Under the pieces are notes generated by a model. The model did not search any database. It had not been told where the DNA came from and worked only from the letters and a program-made list of their open reading frames with translations. A stretch of 5,757 nucleotides of DNA, from positions 1-5,757 of the forward strand of contig JASLDB010000197.1 of NCBI GenBank assembly GCA_030151665.1, written 5' to 3'. Both the position numbers and the translations under genes were made by a program. Every line of letters starts with the position of its first letter. The first letter of the stretch is position 1. Below are positions 4,958 to 5,757 of the stretch, piece after piece. This stretch comes from Neisseriaceae bacterium (GTDB lineage Bacteria; Pseudomonadota; Gammaproteobacteria; Burkholderiales; Neisseriaceae).

Positions 4958-5094
4958 TATTTCATAAAATAGTGTAATTATTTATTTATGGTTGATAAAT
5001 AGTAATTAAATTTTAATCAGTAGACAAAAAGGTTGCATTTTTTATCAGTGAAAGGGATGACAGTATAAAATTGGCTTTCGTGGCGAAGAAATAG

Positions 5095-5109
5095 CAATGT
5101 AGGACATTG
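5095..5109. promoter_or_regulatory. 15-bp dyad upstream of the lipoprotein gene
   Basis: CAATGT-AGG-ACATTG is a perfect 6-3-6 dyad about 63 bases upstream of the likely -10 box of the lipoprotein gene. It could be an operator or a small hairpin. The rest of 5024-5160 shows no supported gene. Confidence 0.25.
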
Positions 5110-5148
5110 TAAAAAGCGACAAGTATATTTCAGCCAAATTTTGTCTAT

Positions 5149-5177
5149 TTTTGCTAATTAAATAATTCATGTACAAT
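5149..5177 (+). promoter_or_regulatory. Putative promoter of the lipoprotein gene
   Basis: TACAAT at 5172-5177 (one mismatch) is preceded by a weak TTTTGC (5149-5154, 17-base spacer) or TTGCTA (5151-5156, 15-base spacer). Transcription would start near 5184, and the leader contains a 14-bp AT palindrome (5187-5200) before the AGGTGA ribosome site. Confidence 0.45.
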
Positions 5178-5213
5178 CCATTCACTTTTTTAATTAAAAA
5201 TAGGTGAAGTATC

Positions 5214-5654
5214 GTGAATAAAACACTTACTATTGGTTTGTTGGCATTAATGCTTAGTGCTTGTGGTGGTAAAGATGATGGCGCAACAGTGGCATCTGGT
5301 GCTGATGCGTCAACAGCCGTTGTTGCTGCACAAAATGTATCGGATGAAGCTGCTAAAAAGGCTGATTTAGAGCTGGATGCAATGAAGAAAAGCTTGCCTA
5401 TCAATATGGGTCCATTATCATTGACTGTAATTGAAAGAACTGGCCATACTATTAACTACACATTTAAGTTTAATGATGCCAAAGTGAAATCTGATGCCTT
5501 TGATATGAATGCTGCTAAAGGTGAATTGAAAAATCAGTGCCCAGCTATGATGACTCTACTTAAAGAAGGTTTTGAAGCTCACTACACATATGAATTTGTT
5601 GATGGTGGCAAACACGAGCTAACCGTAACCAAAGCTGATTGTGAATCTAAATAA
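5214..5654 (+). CDS. Small periplasm-facing lipoprotein, unknown function
   Basis: This 146-residue protein begins with a lipoprotein signal peptide: MNK, a hydrophobic core (residues 5-14) and lipobox LSAC at 14-17, so Cys17 would be lipidated. Residue 18 is Gly, not Asp, which favours sorting to the outer membrane. Residues 18-50 are a low-complexity linker rich in Ala, Ser and Asp. Residues about 55-146 form a small alpha/beta domain (LSLTVIERTGHTINYTFKFN) with two cysteines, Cys109 in the NQCPAMMTLL helix and Cys143 at the end, likely a disulfide. The arrangement Cys-Pro, short helix, YTYEF strand, final Cys recalls small exported domains of unknown function, but I do not recognise a named family. 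The GTG start is supported by AGGTGA six bases upstream and by the signal peptide beginning there. The gene is monocistronic, with its own promoter and terminator. Confidence 0.8.
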   Translation: MNKTLTIGLLALMLSACGGKDDGATVASGADASTAVVAAQNVSDEAAKKADLELDAMKKSLPINMGPLSLTVIERTGHTINYTFKFNDAKVKSDAFDMNAAKGELKNQCPAMMTLLKEGFEAHYTYEFVDGGKHELTVTKADCESK

Positions 5655-5677
5655 AAGCAATCGAAATACCACAATAC

Positions 5678-5701
5678 AAGCTGCCAATAGGCGGCTTTTT
5701 T
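5678..5701 (+). terminator. Rho-independent terminator of the lipoprotein gene
   Basis: An 8-bp stem (AAGCTGCC / GGCGGCTT, one G-U pair) with an AATA loop is followed by six T. It begins 23 bases after the stop codon. The last 56 bases of the window hold no supported feature. Confidence 0.8.
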
Positions 5702-5757
5702 ATTGCCTATTTGTGATAAAGCATCGGTTGGAGGTGTGAGTAGTGCGACATGAATTG

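Larger units (their letters stand above)
4783..5023. repeat. Right copy of the ~240-bp diverged direct repeat
   Basis: It is collinear with 2321-2561. The left-edge hairpin, the GTGAT/ATCAC hairpin (loop AAATAA here, ATGC in the left copy), ATTAGTGT, AGTTCAA and TTCATAAAAT are all retained. The 11-bp terminator hairpin of the left copy is replaced by a different small dyad (TTTACAC-C-GTGTAAA, 4920-4934). The long palindrome is degraded here. It lies upstream of the lipoprotein gene but its promoter signals point away from that gene. Confidence 0.75.

Noticed and set aside
2321..5023. CRISPR array or retron-like reading of the repeats
   Set aside because: Only two diverged ~240-bp copies and short 24-nt unit runs with no spacers, no cas genes and no reverse transcriptase.
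5045..5404. Minus-strand 119-codon frame across the lipoprotein start
   Set aside because: It is rich in Ser and Ala only because it mirrors the Ala/Asp-rich linker of the lipoprotein; the lipoprotein has a signal peptide, ribosome site and terminator.
2880..5724. Shared GTGATAAAGCAT near 2880 and 5713
   Set aside because: Twelve bases without extended flanking similarity; probably chance in AT-rich DNA.

Overview
The window looks like a chromosomal segment of a low-GC member of the Neisseriaceae (Betaproteobacteria). The TsaD protein reads very like neisserial TsaD throughout, and the acidic protein beside it belongs to the DUF4375/DMP19 family known from Neisseria. The genus is an inference; a Vitreoscilla- or Snodgrassella-like organism would fit the low GC, and no copy of the classic Neisseria DNA uptake sequence was seen.

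Layout. Positions 1-1955 are ordinary and compact: a terminator of an upstream gene, a DUF4375/DMP19-like gene (+), a bidirectional terminator, and tsaD (-). From about 1956 to 5200 the window is a much more AT-rich accessory region. It holds one intact-looking long gene, a leucine-rich-repeat (LRR) protein (-), among gene fragments, repeats and hairpins. At 5214-5654 there is a small lipoprotein gene (+) with its own promoter and terminator.

The accessory region is nested. The outer layer is a pair of diverged direct repeats of about 240 bp (2321-2561 and 4783-5023), collinear with an offset of 2462-2463. Each carries, on the minus strand, an FNR-type dyad (perfect in the left copy, degraded in the right), a TTTTAT -10 box at the class II FNR spacing, and hairpins. 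I read them as two sibling small-RNA genes. The inner layer is a pair of inverted 30-nt sequences (2957-2986 and 4594-4623, 25 of 30 identical) built from 24-nt units. They flank the LRR gene like the ends of a mobile element that carries no transposase.

Decay is visible around the LRR gene. Its frame continues for 31 codons past an in-frame TAG. A divergently oriented neighbour starting 32 bp away is broken over three frames. Fragments of other genes lie at 2055-2234 and 2551-2799. A further candidate small RNA (about 2770-2843, +) ends in a strong terminator and shares a 13-nt 5' sequence with the left FNR-linked RNA. The window therefore suggests an old insertion hotspot between tsaD and the lipoprotein gene, now holding one LRR gene and probable small-RNA genes.
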